DNA from: Bacteroidia bacterium
Lineage (GTDB): Bacteria > Bacteroidota > Bacteroidia > J057
DNA length: 59,642 nucleotides
Reading direction: 5' to 3'
Assembly: GCA_030430205.1 (NCBI GenBank)
Contig: JAUIGE010000038.1
Coordinates: 1 to 59,642 of the forward strand
How positions within the stretch are numbered: the stretch's first letter is position 1; each line of letters starts with the position of its first letter. The notes under the pieces are model-generated. The model made no database searches, was not told the origin of the DNA, and saw only the letters and a list, made by a program, of their open reading frames with translations. Made by a program: the position numbers and the translations under genes. Below are positions 47,201 through 53,952 of the stretch, piece by piece.

Positions 47201-50054
47201 TTCCAAACTGGCCGCCATTGCTAGGTGCAGGGTTATTTTTATAAATAACATATTCTGCTACAGACTGGCCTGTTGAGTTGTTATAAGTCCTCGTACCAGC
47301 AGACCAAATGGTTCCGTTATAGGGGTCAGCAAAAGTACCTACCACTTGTCCCGTTCCGGGTGCAAGAGCGATACCTCCCAAGCCAATTTCTGCGTGGCTA
47401 AGGTTCCCACCTCCATTCAACCAGTCATCATTATAGAATTCTCCAAAGCCAGGGCCCTGGGAGTTGCCAGGACCATAACCCGTGGCGGGTCCTGCCTGTG
47501 CATTGTTTTCCAATATGAAAACACCTCCTTTGCCGTAGGCACGGAGAATATCTCCAGAACCAATACCTGTTTCCAATTGAGAGGTGCTATTATCTGGATA
47601 TCCATCATAACTACCTATCTGAAGGGAAGCAGCCCTATCCATAAAAGCAAGAACCATACTTCCGTCCACATCAAACTCGATGTCTGAAAGGATAGGTTGT
47701 GGATGTACCTCAAAGAAGGCTCTTTCTTCGTAATCGTAAATATCATCCGACCAGCTATTCCAATTTCCCAAATCATTGCCAACAGCAGGAGCGCCCTTGG
47801 GGTATGTTAGAGGGAAATCCATCACCGGTGTAGTATTGAAAGAATTCGTAACTGGATCAAAGACATACACATAGGCTCTCAAGTCAGACCTTTCACCACT
47901 ATTCGCTCCATCACATACCAGGCCTATATACACCTTCCCATCACTGGTCGCTTTCACAGCCCATGGGCGCATATTGCCTGTACTGTTACAGGGATCAGGT
48001 ATATCGTAAGAAGCAACATCAGAAGCTCCCGGTGTTGTATTCGCAGTCGTGGTGAAGCCTAAATATCCGCTCATATCAATTTGATACAGCTTTTTCTCTT
48101 GCAAATTCACCAGATATAGCTCGTCAGTAGCTTCATTGTAGTCGATATCGCCCATGCCCATTTTGCCGACATCGTCAAACACATTGCCGTCATAACTCAG
48201 CACATTGGGGCTACTGCTCAATCCTACTCGGGCAGGTTCTGTCCCAAAGTCAAAATTATAGGGGGCAGCATCCAGGTCCATAAAGTTAGAAGTTGGATAT
48301 GAACCACCTTCAACCTGAGTTACATAGATGCCTCCCAACCCCTGCGGCCCCAGTCCTACATGGCGACGAAGTACAGAAGAGGAATACAGCAAGCCTCGCT
48401 TGCGGTCATAAGCAAGTCCCCAAACAGCACCTGTTTGACCATGTTTTGCAAAATAAGCGTTGGTGCTTCCGCTATTATTATCCACGCCATAATTCATTCT
48501 AACAATGGTTGGCTCATTAAAACCAGCCGAATTGGTAGCATCACCTCGCACATAACAGGTAGTGAATAAATAAGGTTGAGGCTGACAAAAATTGGCTTTG
48601 TTATTCACCCCAAAATTCACACCGCAGGAAGGCGATACCGCAAATTGAACTGCAGAATAGTTATCACTTGTACCACAAGTAGGCTCCAGGTAACTGAGTG
48701 CCGCAGGAATAGTAAATTCGATGCGATAGCGTGTACCGGCTACCAAAGTTGAAAAATAATAATCGCCATTGACATCACTCGTAGCAGTTCCTACGGGAGT
48801 AGGATCTGTATTGCCTGCCGCATCACAATCATAGACATTCACGATGATCCCCTCCACACCCTCAGTATCTCCGGGATCGATAGTACCGTTGAAGCTAAAA
48901 TCTTCAAATACGTTACCACCTATTCCATTACCGGCCACACAAGGAACGGGGTCACAAGCTGCTGGAAGCGTGTTAGATGCTGAGGTGGTAATACACGTAG
49001 GTGTGGTGATAAAATTGGTAGTAACCGTAAATGAAGTCCCATTTGCAGGAATAAAAAAGGTCACTACCTGTGGTGGAGACAATAACTTATACCCAGCAAT
49101 ACCAAAGCCACTATTTAAGTAGGGTGACTCCTGATAGATATATCGTGTTTCACTCCCCAATTTCACCTCAATTCTGTCCATTCTGGTTCCTGAAGTGCTG
49201 CTATTGAAGCTTGGCCCTGGGGCCGTATTAGGATCCCAGGATACCTCTACGGCAACCGCAGCCATACTCTGATTGAGATTCTCGTCATAATAACAATCAG
49301 AAACCTCTATCCGCTCAATCACAGTATTGAGAGGGTTATTGAGCCGATATACGCTCGGATCAATCGTCAGGGCATAATCGGGATTATATTCCCCTACCTC
49401 AAAACCCAAACAGTCACCCTCCAATCGGAAGGCGCTTTCAACTCCTATTCGCTCCCCATCTATCTCCTGATAAGCGATGGGAACAGTGTGACGTATTTGG
49501 CTTCCATCCTCCATGGGCTGTACCAATTCGCCTTTGTCCAGGTAAGCTGCCTGCTCGCCTTCGAACTTCAGGCAGATCACTTCTGAACTCGCACCAGGGG
49601 CCAGAATAAAGTCATATCCCGCCATACCATTTCCTTTATCATAGACCCTGAGATCTGTCTTTTCATAAAGGTTACGGTAAATGCGCTCATTGACAGTTTC
49701 GGCAGGCGCTTCAGGTTCCATGCCACTGCTGGCATTTTCAAAATGGATAGCAAGGTGCCGGGATGTTCCAGCAGCAAGTATATCCATCTTTCCTGCATGC
49801 AAATTCATCTCATAGCCTTTGGCTTTGACATGGGTAATACCCGTTCCATCAGCAGAAAAGACAACTTTCTCTGTGATGACATCCGGGTTTATGGAATTTT
49901 GAGCTTGAGGAGACTGGCATCCCGCCAGCCATAACATAGTTGAAGTAACAAAAATAAGGCAAATTACATGCATAAAAACATGTACTCCCTTCTTTTTGAA
50001 ACCCCTGAGCAAGTAAAAAGGCCGTAGCCTTAGCCTATAGATAGGGTGATCCAT
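35262..50054 (-). CDS. Giant 4930-residue surface protein with about 25 SdrD B-like domains and a dockerin-like C-terminus
   Basis: The frame is uninterrupted for 14.8 kb. The N-terminus has a basic region and a lipoprotein-type signal (MLWLAGC, Cys46); ATG 49973 is an alternative start. Residues about 55-250 match DUF7948 (GYDFILAPGASSEVICLKFEG, PIAYQEIDGERIGVES, FEVGEYNPDYALTIDP). One SdrD B-like unit lies near 375, then a propeller-like region (about 485-965: VWGLAYDRKRGLLYSS, MGDIDYNEATDELYLV, LSDIEFDVDG). From about 970 to 4520 run 24 more SdrD B-like units (GNxVWxDxNxNGxxDxxE, then GxYxFxxLxxGxY). Units up to about 3460 are 140-180 residues; the last nine are about 118. The C-terminus (4525-4930) ends in a dockerin-like pair of EF-hands (GDATGDGQVNSLDLGQVM, DVNLDGVINSLDVARSM). 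No T9SS tail is seen. A calcium-stiffened adhesin or stalk at the surface is the likely role, by inference. Confidence 0.93.
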   Translation of the reverse strand: MDHPIYRLRLRPFYLLRGFKKKGVHVFMHVICLIFVTSTMLWLAGCQSPQAQNSINPDVITEKVVFSADGTGITHVKAKGYEMNLHAGKMDILAAGTSRHLAIHFENASSGMEPEAPAETVNERIYRNLYEKTDLRVYDKGNGMAGYDFILAPGASSEVICLKFEGEQAAYLDKGELVQPMEDGSQIRHTVPIAYQEIDGERIGVESAFRLEGDCLGFEVGEYNPDYALTIDPSVYRLNNPLNTVIERIEVSDCYYDENLNQSMAAVAVEVSWDPNTAPGPSFNSSTSGTRMDRIEVKLGSETRYIYQESPYLNSGFGIAGYKLLSPPQVVTFFIPANGTSFTVTTNFITTPTCITTSASNTLPAACDPVPCVAGNGIGGNVFEDFSFNGTIDPGDTEGVEGIIVNVYDCDAAGNTDPTPVGTATSDVNGDYYFSTLVAGTRYRIEFTIPAALSYLEPTCGTSDNYSAVQFAVSPSCGVNFGVNNKANFCQPQPYLFTTCYVRGDATNSAGFNEPTIVRMNYGVDNNSGSTNAYFAKHGQTGAVWGLAYDRKRGLLYSSSVLRRHVGLGPQGLGGIYVTQVEGGSYPTSNFMDLDAAPYNFDFGTEPARVGLSSSPNVLSYDGNVFDDVGKMGMGDIDYNEATDELYLVNLQEKKLYQIDMSGYLGFTTTANTTPGASDVASYDIPDPCNSTGNMRPWAVKATSDGKVYIGLVCDGANSGERSDLRAYVYVFDPVTNSFNTTPVMDFPLTYPKGAPAVGNDLGNWNSWSDDIYDYEERAFFEVHPQPILSDIEFDVDGSMVLAFMDRAASLQIGSYDGYPDNSTSQLETGIGSGDILRAYGKGGVFILENNAQAGPATGYGPGNSQGPGFGEFYNDDWLNGGGNLSHAEIGLGGIALAPGTGQVVGTFADPYNGTIWSAGTRTYNNSTGQSVAEYVIYKNNPAPSNGGQFGKGGGLGDLEMLCDTLEKIEIGNYIWWDRNRNGVQDPCELPLPGVNVSLYNASKSLISTTITGPEGQYYFSSENLVSGNPEIEAVTSYFVVFGTGGQVDSRGVLFDSLVISPKNTTLAHIDSDLDTMSTMFGGLPFISFTTPKNGKVDHTLDGGFGPFNSLGNLVWLDYNGNGSQDPGEPGIAGVELKLQMYVTASNSYVDATDINEVLVPNQTTDANGNYLFELLPDSIYRIVIIGSNWITGPFSPTGLYSGFEGTSGDGGDTQDNSDDNGDQDGVHIPNQIVSQNIDLRGGQEPIDDGDSNPSTELSIDFGVVGYNLGNYVWFDADNSGHVNAADGVSPGISGVTVQLLSSPSLNPVDLDPGTPGVQSTVTTDANGFYLFEGIPAGNYRVRLTTVQFSGALANHYSSTGINEEDNPNSDGDQNDNGLDPGDAGYPGSPSANGILSGVVTIGPEDVEPTNEVPIPPATTAGEDGTNLVDGRSNQTVDFGLYTPVSLGDIVFVDTDGDGTQNSGTEPTIGGVTLKLLVNNGTGTYVQATDVNGGTIIDITTSGTGQYCFQNLPPGEYIVRVVGNTSGYESPTTNGGDPDGNASNDDNNAFDNPLSGFVETSPVSLIVGDEPNTAADGDGTSSNKTVDLGFQGYSLGNYVWLDADGSGNVTVLDGATPGIPNVTLQLLNAAGNPVNQPGTSSPYTTTTDANGFYQFYGLAAGSYRVRVAASNFSGGLSGMYPSNGPNDNANADSDMDQDDNGLDNGDTGYPGAFATHGVRSSVVTLGGIDPEPLSETPTQNGAAGNDNHGTSDANSNLTVDFGFYSPVEIGDLVWYDENVDGTQDGLPNEPGISSVAVSLQLLTPAATYVTAVDVNGNPVANQNTNGSGNYCFGNLPPGTYRVALLSSNWNAGQVFGPGGTYAGAFGTIGNGGDDGDNTDDNGNQDFISTPPLPIVSEGIQLIVGDESGTTAGGNTNGKDPSIDFGMSRGMAIGNRIWFDTNNNGILDPGEQGPNGVTVQLYEADIAGNPATFVDELITCGGGYYLFPFLTPDDYVVLIPASNFSSGGGLEGYHSSLTTMNGSGVLTEIPAPAPNVDQDDNDDNGTKVLSGPFNGAVRSGVITLDPTVGEPISETDPSNICVGGVVAVDQLTNETIDFGFYRAAVGNLVWIDHESNDGLFDNVNEGGFGNVQVRLFAANGITEIPVGPDGILGTNDDATGGMLTSSLAASLGEYCFNGLAEGDYVIKLTTPYGYTSSSGTNGSATGTYEPAPDPDDNINNDDNGTTGIAGNTGLVVTNAVSLQAGNGAKVNNTVDNATGETKDATVDFALYQMHSVGNHVYYDTDNSNSFDMGEQGADGVTVQLYNATTNAIVKTTATANNGYYLFPFLQPGDYYVVLPATNFVPTGQLACYHSTGTSINGSGVRSETAAVDPDGNVTDGDDNGALATAGIHNGGVASPVFSLNADEPLLEPATPGYNLPGQDPSPDIQGNYTVDFGFYKGLIGDVVFEDLDNNGERQLTEQGLGNVEVRLYAADGSTQIPAGPDGILGSADDGNAPMLTSNSAATRGQYCFSGLAKGEYIVKVSVPAGYATSTGNNAQPTGPYEAAPDPDDNEEDDDNGSEEIIAGDTLATSLAVSLDPGALGAQNNNEVNDNDGTTKDPSVDFALFPTFSLGNMVYYDTDNSSSLTAGEQGVDGITVELYYANGQGKPTGTALDTATTANGGFYCFAGLRPDVYVVVLIADNFDPATGVLRSHHSSGTSVNGSFVRSETTPASPDLNIDGDDNGALNVNPLDPFFGAVVSPAITLDWPLPAGEEAVNESPREAGKAEDTPDRQSNYTVDFGFYKTAIGDLVFDDNDNSGTITGAEGGYPGGATIKICAADGVTAIPVGPDGILGTSDDGPTNPVTSASGSFRFDGLPAGEYVIKLELPVGYVSSSGINGHRTGPYEEPAPDADNGGGDNVNNDDNGTTSIQATDPLNPGEVATLPVTLNPGDAGANTNNVLTHADGTSFDPTVDLAIYRVHSLGNVVFFDTDNSADRQTTEVGVDGVEVELFDNNGAFVYRDSTQSGGNYLFRYLAPAFQYRAVITAANFGAAGTLWGYYSSGTSIDNNGNQQETAAPDPDANASDSDDNGFFQLGGAFDGSVASALVTLGDGEPTLEGSHPTAGRPDPTTPDNQSNVTVDFGFYTGGLGNLVWDDTNNNGSFDSGEPRVPGMVMELYAADKNTKINVGPDGRLGTADDNAGEHLTAANGTYRFRHLPEGNYYIILTPVGDFDTYISSTGTVGSATGPFEPAPDPETLVVNNDDNGEQQNIPAVGGARICTQLISLDPGNEPNVNNAQGNSEDRFIDLGIWNPLSIGNFVWEDNGPCNIGHGNNGAYDPTTESGIDGVELCVYYDNNQDGEPDSNTPILTDITADGGFYLFDYLIEGNYVVWVKPSNFGPGAPLDSMISSTVTESDPNLDFDNNDNGIDNKARRTLGIYSGSINLLDDNEPENEDPLHPLDEDGVADDDNANMAVDFGFVMPGYYGDYAWDDVNHDGYQGDPSIEPPVEGMIVRLYQWLGGPPPQNNILIAIDTTDANGKYFFEELAPCREYSVTFGNFPQYYEVTSTNMGPNDSIDSDALDLTFATSITMIEPEEVDMRWDAGIYLPTANIGDHVWEDLDEDGYQENGEPPVEGVIVVLHNCAGDSLASDTTDALGRYLFEEWDPGSYYVEFRNIPAGYVFSPQDAGNWTTDSHDSDVNPATGRTVCTHLDPHEEDLNWDAGIYLPKASLGNKVWHDVDEDGKQGPNEPGKPGIRVVLYNCAGDSIDETTTNAQGFYLFDELTPGDYYVAFRDLPVFWDFSPKDNLGNDDVNDSDVNPNGQTDCIHLDPKEDERDVDAGIYLPKASIGDKVWEDLNENGIQDPGEPGVAGLFVVLTRVNTSIGYLDTVQTDPAGRYYFSEVPPGDYYLEFFQIPAGYVITQKNAGSDPAADSDVNPANWKTDTTLLSPNEDDPTWDLGIYMPKASLGNKVFEDEDEDGIQDPTETGVSGIRVVLHTCNGDSLDQTFTDNTGEYNFDGLTPGDYYVIFKDIPSDYVFSPKDAASNDALDSDADVNGQTACTHLDPGEDDETVDAGIYKPLASISDCVWYDLDEDGVQDVGENGIAGVTVKLYKGDGTYVDQRTTTVQGKYLFDELEPGDYYLEFSTLPNGFIFSPQDEGGDDSKDSDADPTTGKTPVTTLDPDENDENWDAGIYEPAGILGCRVWEDHNGNGAREANEPGVPGVKVILYTCAGDSVGETYTAIDGAYLFEALSSGNYYMQFVNLPGSEWLFSPQNAAGVNDTLDSDADANGIIPCVYLAPREDNSILDVGIYFPQASLGDKVWEDDDKDGEQDPSETGVPHVRVVVYNCAGDSIDQQFTDVNGVFLFEELAPGDYYVVFKDLPTGYGFSPQDATTDGEDSDADASGQTACIHLNQGDENRTLDAGIIPPTAELGDYVWEDIDEDGQQDSDEPPVIGVRVVLHNCNGDSITQQLTAADGSYLFSNLPGGDYYLVFKDIPAGYEFTVADQGTDGSDSDAGSNGQTACIHLAPGQSDRSPDAGVLPEKLKVCEAEEFMPNGFAMIFTSGAHPGVNPRWNFDANGGEFTTYVNGTARLTGTVVNHADASLRYCVELRLIDKRDWGQWTALGHEVKAPENGPSMSWEFLQVDSLHSRLIGKGSLAGDTMCLSHEPINRKFGFQLGDGANAKTTDYGLGGWFRFVEKATGNTGTGDFNVNLDNCVNHSILPIAPQLGALALLQGPYDQANDIMRADLKSQGVLSASQPFSASPWNYSGTETIGTQAPDSIVDWVLVELRDVNDARIILSRQAGLLLQRGQIVQPDGHSLMEMPQGISSAYLVVYNWNHLPVMSAQPLQKFGNVYFHDFTEGMTAVYQDLTVPNQAAVLIPGGISLLYEGDATGDGQVNSLDLGQVMTQYFNSGAFITDVNLDGVINSLDVARSMRNYFKRTHVPR
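35265..35445 (-). other. Dockerin-like EF-hand pair at the C-terminus of the giant protein
   Basis: Two 12-residue calcium loops are visible: DATGDGQVNSLD and DVNLDGVINSLD, each followed by a helix (LGQVMTQYF, VARSMRNYF) and separated by about 24 residues. This is the dockerin type I layout. In cellulosomal systems dockerins bind cohesins; in Bacteroidota they also act as simple terminal anchors. Confidence 0.75.
36820..47150 (-). repeat. Coding tandem array of 24 SdrD B-like units
   Basis: Unit starts fall near 47145, 46725, 46250, 45715, 45265, 44740, 44265, 43745, 43225, 42735, 42215, 41695, 41168, 40660, 40168, 39660, 39275, 38915, 38562, 38205, 37870, 37515, 37160 and 36810. From 46250 to 40660 two unit types alternate, giving a repeat of about 1.0 kb. 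The last nine units are shorter and Cys-containing (VVLHNCAGDS, VVLYNCAGDS). DNA identity between units is modest, so the array is old. Confidence 0.85.
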
Positions 50055-50535
50055 AAAAATTAGAAAAGGTTAAAATTGAAAAATAGTATTGAGCAACTTA
50101 AGCTTAAGCATAGTTTTGCCTCCCCCTACAGGAGTGCGAGCATATCAGTAAGAATAATTTTTGAGCAATGTTGACGAGATCGTAAAATCTAACTTTTTTT
50201 TACTTTTGAAATCTAATGGCAATGCATGATTTAAGTATTAGCAGGTAGTAATATATAAGTAAAAGTGGGCAATATCCTTCCAAGGTGCAACACTTTTAAT
50301 TCGAGAATTATTTATTACATTAAAAGGAATTATTCATTTATTGTATTTATACTCTGGTATTATACACCACTTAATACCGGACATAAAATAAATGCAATAA
50401 CCTGTCATACAGAAATTTACATAACAAATACAATAACTTAATTTAATACGATTATCGTATTTTATATAAAAGCGAATCAGAAAAAATTTACAAAAAAAAT
50501 TCATTTTCTTTTTTTTCATAAATCCATCTTCCCAA
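50055..50535. other. AT-rich leader region of the giant gene
   Basis: This 481-bp spacer between the recG stop and the giant-gene start is much richer in A and T than its flanks. It must hold the giant-gene promoter, unless recG transcription reads through, but I found no clear TAnnTTTG box. A perfect hairpin AATACGA-TTA-TCGTATT lies at 50445-50461. A 75-codon minus-strand ORF inside it looks like chance. No RNA gene was recognised. Confidence 0.45.
50445..50461. other. Perfect palindrome in the giant-gene leader
   Basis: AATACGA-TTA-TCGTATT is a 7-bp perfect inverted repeat in AT-rich DNA about 390 bp upstream of the giant-gene start. It could be an operator; no terminator-type T tract of useful length follows. 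Confidence 0.3.
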
Positions 50536-52632
50536 TCACGCCATATTCGTAAAACGGCCATAAGCTTTCAGGTAGCTTTCAAAAAACAGGGACATGCGGC
50601 GATGTTCCGGTTTCTGAAAAAGGGCATCGCTTTCGTAGATTTGAAAGGCAGCATCACGCGCAGCCTGGAGTATATCCTGATCTTCGGCAATGTTGGCGAG
50701 CTGGAATTCTGGCAGGCCGCTCTGCCGTGTCCCGAGAAAATCTCCCGGCCCCCGGAGTTTGAGGTCGATTTCGGCAATCTTAAAGCCATCGGTGCTCTCC
50801 ACCATCGCCTGCAGGCGGGCTTTGCCTTCCTTAGAGACCTTTTTACCTGACATCAGAATGCAGTAGGACTGATCGGCATTGCGGCCTACCCTCCCCCGCA
50901 GCTGATGCAGCTGCGAGAGACCAAATTTTTCAGCATTTTCGATCACCATAATCGTAGCGTTGGGCACGTCTACGCCGACCTCGATGACCGTGGTCGAGAC
51001 CAGGATATGGCTTTTATTTTGCACAAACATCTGCATTTCCACCTCCTTATCCTCCGCCTTCATGCGTCCATGCACCAGCCCAACCCGGTAATTTTTGAAA
51101 TATTTCTCCATGATTTCTTTCCCCTGAATGGCAGCGAGATAATCCAGTTTTTCGGATTCCTCTACCAGAGGATAAACCACATAAGCCTGTTTGCCTTTTT
51201 CCAGCTCTCTTCGGATAAAACCAAAAACCTCCAGGCGCTTGGACTCCCCGCGCCAGGCAGTCTTGATAGGCACACGCCCAGGGGGCAGTTCATCTATCAC
51301 CGATACGTCGATGTCGCCGTAGAGCGTCATGGCCAGCGTACGCGGGATGGGCGTGGCTGTCATCACCATATTATGGGGATAAGGCTGTGCCTTTTGCCAA
51401 AGGCGGGCGCGCTGCTCGACGCCAAATTTGTGCTGCTCGTCCACCACAGAGAGGCCCAGGCGGGCAAACTTCACCGTGTCTTCGATCAGCGCGTGGGTAC
51501 CCACGGTTATATCTGCTTCACCGGAAGCAGCCATCTCCAGCATAGCTGTTCGCACTTTTTTCCTTTGCCCCCCAACGATCATCGCTACCTTAAGCCCCAG
51601 AGGATCAGCATATTGCTTCATTTTTTTATAATGCTGCTCTGCCAAAATTTCCGTCGGTGCCATCAGGCAGGACTGAAAGCCATTGTCTTTGGCCATGAGC
51701 ATGCACATAAAAGCCACCATGGTCTTTCCGCTGCCCACATCGCCCTGGATCAGGCGATTCATCTGCACCGGCAACCAGAGGTCGCGGCGTATCTCCTTGA
51801 GCACGCGCTTTTGGGCGTCGGTCAGCTCAAAGGGAATATGTTTGTCAAAATAGGTATTGAAATAATGCCCGATTTCGGGAAAGGGATTGGCGCGATTTCG
51901 GGCGCGCTGGGTGCCTCGCTTTTGGGCGAGCAGCAGCTGGAAGAAGAAAAATTCTTCGAATTTTAATCGCCTGCGGGCCGCCTGCAAGGCGGCGAAACTG
52001 GAGGGGAAATGGATATTGTACAAGGCTTCCTTGTGAGAAATCAGCCGCTCGGAGCGGATGACTTCCGGCGGAAGATTTTCCTCTATTAACTCACCGACCT
52101 CCTCCAACAGCTGAAAAACGACATTCCGAAAGCCTTTGGAGTCCAGGCCCACGCGGGAGAGCTTGTCTGTGGAAGGATAAAAGGGCACAATCTGCAGGGT
52201 ATTTTGAGCCCTGCCCTCTTCATGGAGATAGTCAATCTCAGGATGGGACATCTGCAGCCGATGGTTGAAGCGCGTCGCTTTGCCAAACAGGGCGATTTCT
52301 TCGCCCTTGCGGATGTACTTTTCCAGCCAGCTGACGCCACTGAACCAGTTCAGTTCAATGATACCGGTACCATCCGAAAAACTGGCCAACAGCCGGCCTC
52401 TTCCCTGCTTATTTTTGGTGACCGTAACCTGGGTGATTTTCCCTACAAGGGTTGCATAATGATCTTCCACCAGATCCCGCACCCTGCTTACCTGGCTCCT
52501 GTCGACATATTTTCGGGGATAATAATACAGCAAATCGCGATAAACCCGGATGCCCGCTTCACTGGCCAGAGCTTTGGATCGCTGCGGCCCTACTTTTTTA
52601 AGATAGGTTATGTCTTTTTGCCAAATCTGCAA
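50536..52632 (-). CDS. recG: ATP-dependent DNA helicase RecG
   Basis: This 698-residue enzyme remodels branched DNA (stalled forks, Holliday junctions). It has the N-terminal wedge/OB domain (YYPRKYVDRSQV, LVGKITQVTV), Walker A GDVGSGKTMVA (about residue 296), the DExH box DEQHKFGVEQR (about 396), ATPIPRTLAMTLYGDIDVSVIDELPPGR in parts, and the C-terminal motif VI region HQLRGRVGR. The length is standard. The first possible start is TTG at 52632, preceded by a purine-rich AAGGAAG; an in-frame stop lies just upstream and no ATG occurs near, so TTG initiation is likely. It is 35 bp after the antiporter gene and may be the last gene of that run. Confidence 0.97.
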   Translation of the reverse strand: MQIWQKDITYLKKVGPQRSKALASEAGIRVYRDLLYYYPRKYVDRSQVSRVRDLVEDHYATLVGKITQVTVTKNKQGRGRLLASFSDGTGIIELNWFSGVSWLEKYIRKGEEIALFGKATRFNHRLQMSHPEIDYLHEEGRAQNTLQIVPFYPSTDKLSRVGLDSKGFRNVVFQLLEEVGELIEENLPPEVIRSERLISHKEALYNIHFPSSFAALQAARRRLKFEEFFFFQLLLAQKRGTQRARNRANPFPEIGHYFNTYFDKHIPFELTDAQKRVLKEIRRDLWLPVQMNRLIQGDVGSGKTMVAFMCMLMAKDNGFQSCLMAPTEILAEQHYKKMKQYADPLGLKVAMIVGGQRKKVRTAMLEMAASGEADITVGTHALIEDTVKFARLGLSVVDEQHKFGVEQRARLWQKAQPYPHNMVMTATPIPRTLAMTLYGDIDVSVIDELPPGRVPIKTAWRGESKRLEVFGFIRRELEKGKQAYVVYPLVEESEKLDYLAAIQGKEIMEKYFKNYRVGLVHGRMKAEDKEVEMQMFVQNKSHILVSTTVIEVGVDVPNATIMVIENAEKFGLSQLHQLRGRVGRNADQSYCILMSGKKVSKEGKARLQAMVESTDGFKIAEIDLKLRGPGDFLGTRQSGLPEFQLANIAEDQDILQAARDAAFQIYESDALFQKPEHRRMSLFFESYLKAYGRFTNMA

Positions 52633-52667
52633 CTTCCTTGTTTCTTATTCTTTATTCGATATTCGCT

Positions 52668-53948
52668 CTATTTTTCGATTTCCTTAATAGCAGGCGCTTT
52701 CCACTTGGCATATCCTACCGGATTGGCTTGTGCTTTTCGCACGGCCTGGCTTGTCCTCCGCTTTTCGCGGATCATCGCGAAAGTCATGATGAGGCTGGTG
52801 CCTATGATGACGTACAGCAGGATGCTGGCATCAAAGCCTTCGATGATCATCTTGCCAGTGATAGCGGTAAAAAGCAGGATCGTGATCAAACCACGGGGCG
52901 CGATAAATAGCTGGGGGAAAATGTCTTTGCCAATAAAAACCCGGAGCAGGAGGTACCGAACGGCATATATGCTGACGATGATCAGGCCAGCTATCATGGC
53001 ATCATGGGGGTTGGTCAGGGTGGCCAGGTCAATGGTCAGACCAAAAATCACGAAGAAGAAGGTACGTACCACAAAGGCGGTTTCCATGGTGATGACATGG
53101 AGGCCTTCGTATATCTCCTTCGCTTTGCGAAGGTCCAGCCAGCGGGCCAGTGGCCCGCGGAAGAACAGCCGCATATTTGCTATCAGCAAACCAAATATCA
53201 GGATGATGATCAGCGATGACAGGTGCATCTGCTTGCCCAGGGCATACAGGAGGAGCAAAACAGCAATCAGCAAAAAGAGTTTTACATGTGACTTGATGTT
53301 TTGGAAAACCATGACAATCAGGTAACTGGCCACAAAAGAAACAACGATGGTCAATACCACACTACCGGCAAAACCGGCAATTCCATTTCCCTCGCTATGG
53401 CCGCCACCGGTATCCATTTGCCCCGCCAGAAAATAAAACATCATGATGCCCAGGATATCGGAAAAGGTACTTTCATAGACATGAAACTCCTTTTTGGTCT
53501 CAGTGAGGCCGCTGACACTGGGGATGATGATCGCACTGGAGAGAATAGATAGTGGGGTAGCATAGAGCCAGGCCGATTTCCAGTCCATTCCTTCTATAAA
53601 TTCGTGCAGGATAAATGCGGCAACCCATGCTGATGCCAGCAGCCCTACCAGAGCTATACTTAATGCTTTGAGAATGGGAACATATTTTTCTCGCTTCAAC
53701 TCTAGTTCCAACGCAGCTTCCAGCACGATCATGATCAGTCCGACAATGCCCAGAATTTCGAGGATCGGCAAAAAGTTGATGTCCATAGGGGCCCATGTAT
53801 CCAGGGCCAACTTCAGTACAATCCCCAGCACAATCAGCATCAGAACCGAGGGAATATTGGTTTTACGGGCTATTTCCCCAAAGAAATAGGAAATAATAAT
53901 CACGGAAGAAGCCGCGATGATGAGGTTGTATGATGTTAAGATTTCCAT
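52668..53948 (-). CDS. Cation/proton antiporter (Na+/H+ exchanger family)
   Basis: This 426-residue membrane protein has about 12 hydrophobic segments typical of the PF00999 exchangers, including LEILGIVGLIMIVLEAALEL, LSILSSAIIIPSVSG and ESTFSDILGIMMFYFLAG, the last corresponding to the family's ion-binding helix with an acidic residue (S-D). LFIAPRGLITILLF is the typical segment near the end. It exchanges Na+ or K+ for protons in the inner membrane. The frame runs to 54011; ATG 53948 gives the normal start and leaves a 4-bp gap after the MscS-like gene, so the two are translationally linked. No C-terminal TrkA-N or TrkA-C domain is attached, which leaves room for a separate regulator. Confidence 0.9.
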   Translation of the reverse strand: MEILTSYNLIIAASSVIIISYFFGEIARKTNIPSVLMLIVLGIVLKLALDTWAPMDINFLPILEILGIVGLIMIVLEAALELELKREKYVPILKALSIALVGLLASAWVAAFILHEFIEGMDWKSAWLYATPLSILSSAIIIPSVSGLTETKKEFHVYESTFSDILGIMMFYFLAGQMDTGGGHSEGNGIAGFAGSVVLTIVVSFVASYLIVMVFQNIKSHVKLFLLIAVLLLLYALGKQMHLSSLIIILIFGLLIANMRLFFRGPLARWLDLRKAKEIYEGLHVITMETAFVVRTFFFVIFGLTIDLATLTNPHDAMIAGLIIVSIYAVRYLLLRVFIGKDIFPQLFIAPRGLITILLFTAITGKMIIEGFDASILLYVIIGTSLIMTFAMIREKRRTSQAVRKAQANPVGYAKWKAPAIKEIEK

Positions 53949-53952
53949 AGTG

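Noticed and set aside
50334-50561. 75-codon minus-strand ORF between recG and the giant gene
   Set aside because: AT-rich, overlaps the recG 3' end and has no recognisable feature.
52204-53325. 373-codon plus-strand ORF across the recG/antiporter junction
   Set aside because: It is antisense to two clear genes and spans their boundary, which a real gene here would not do.
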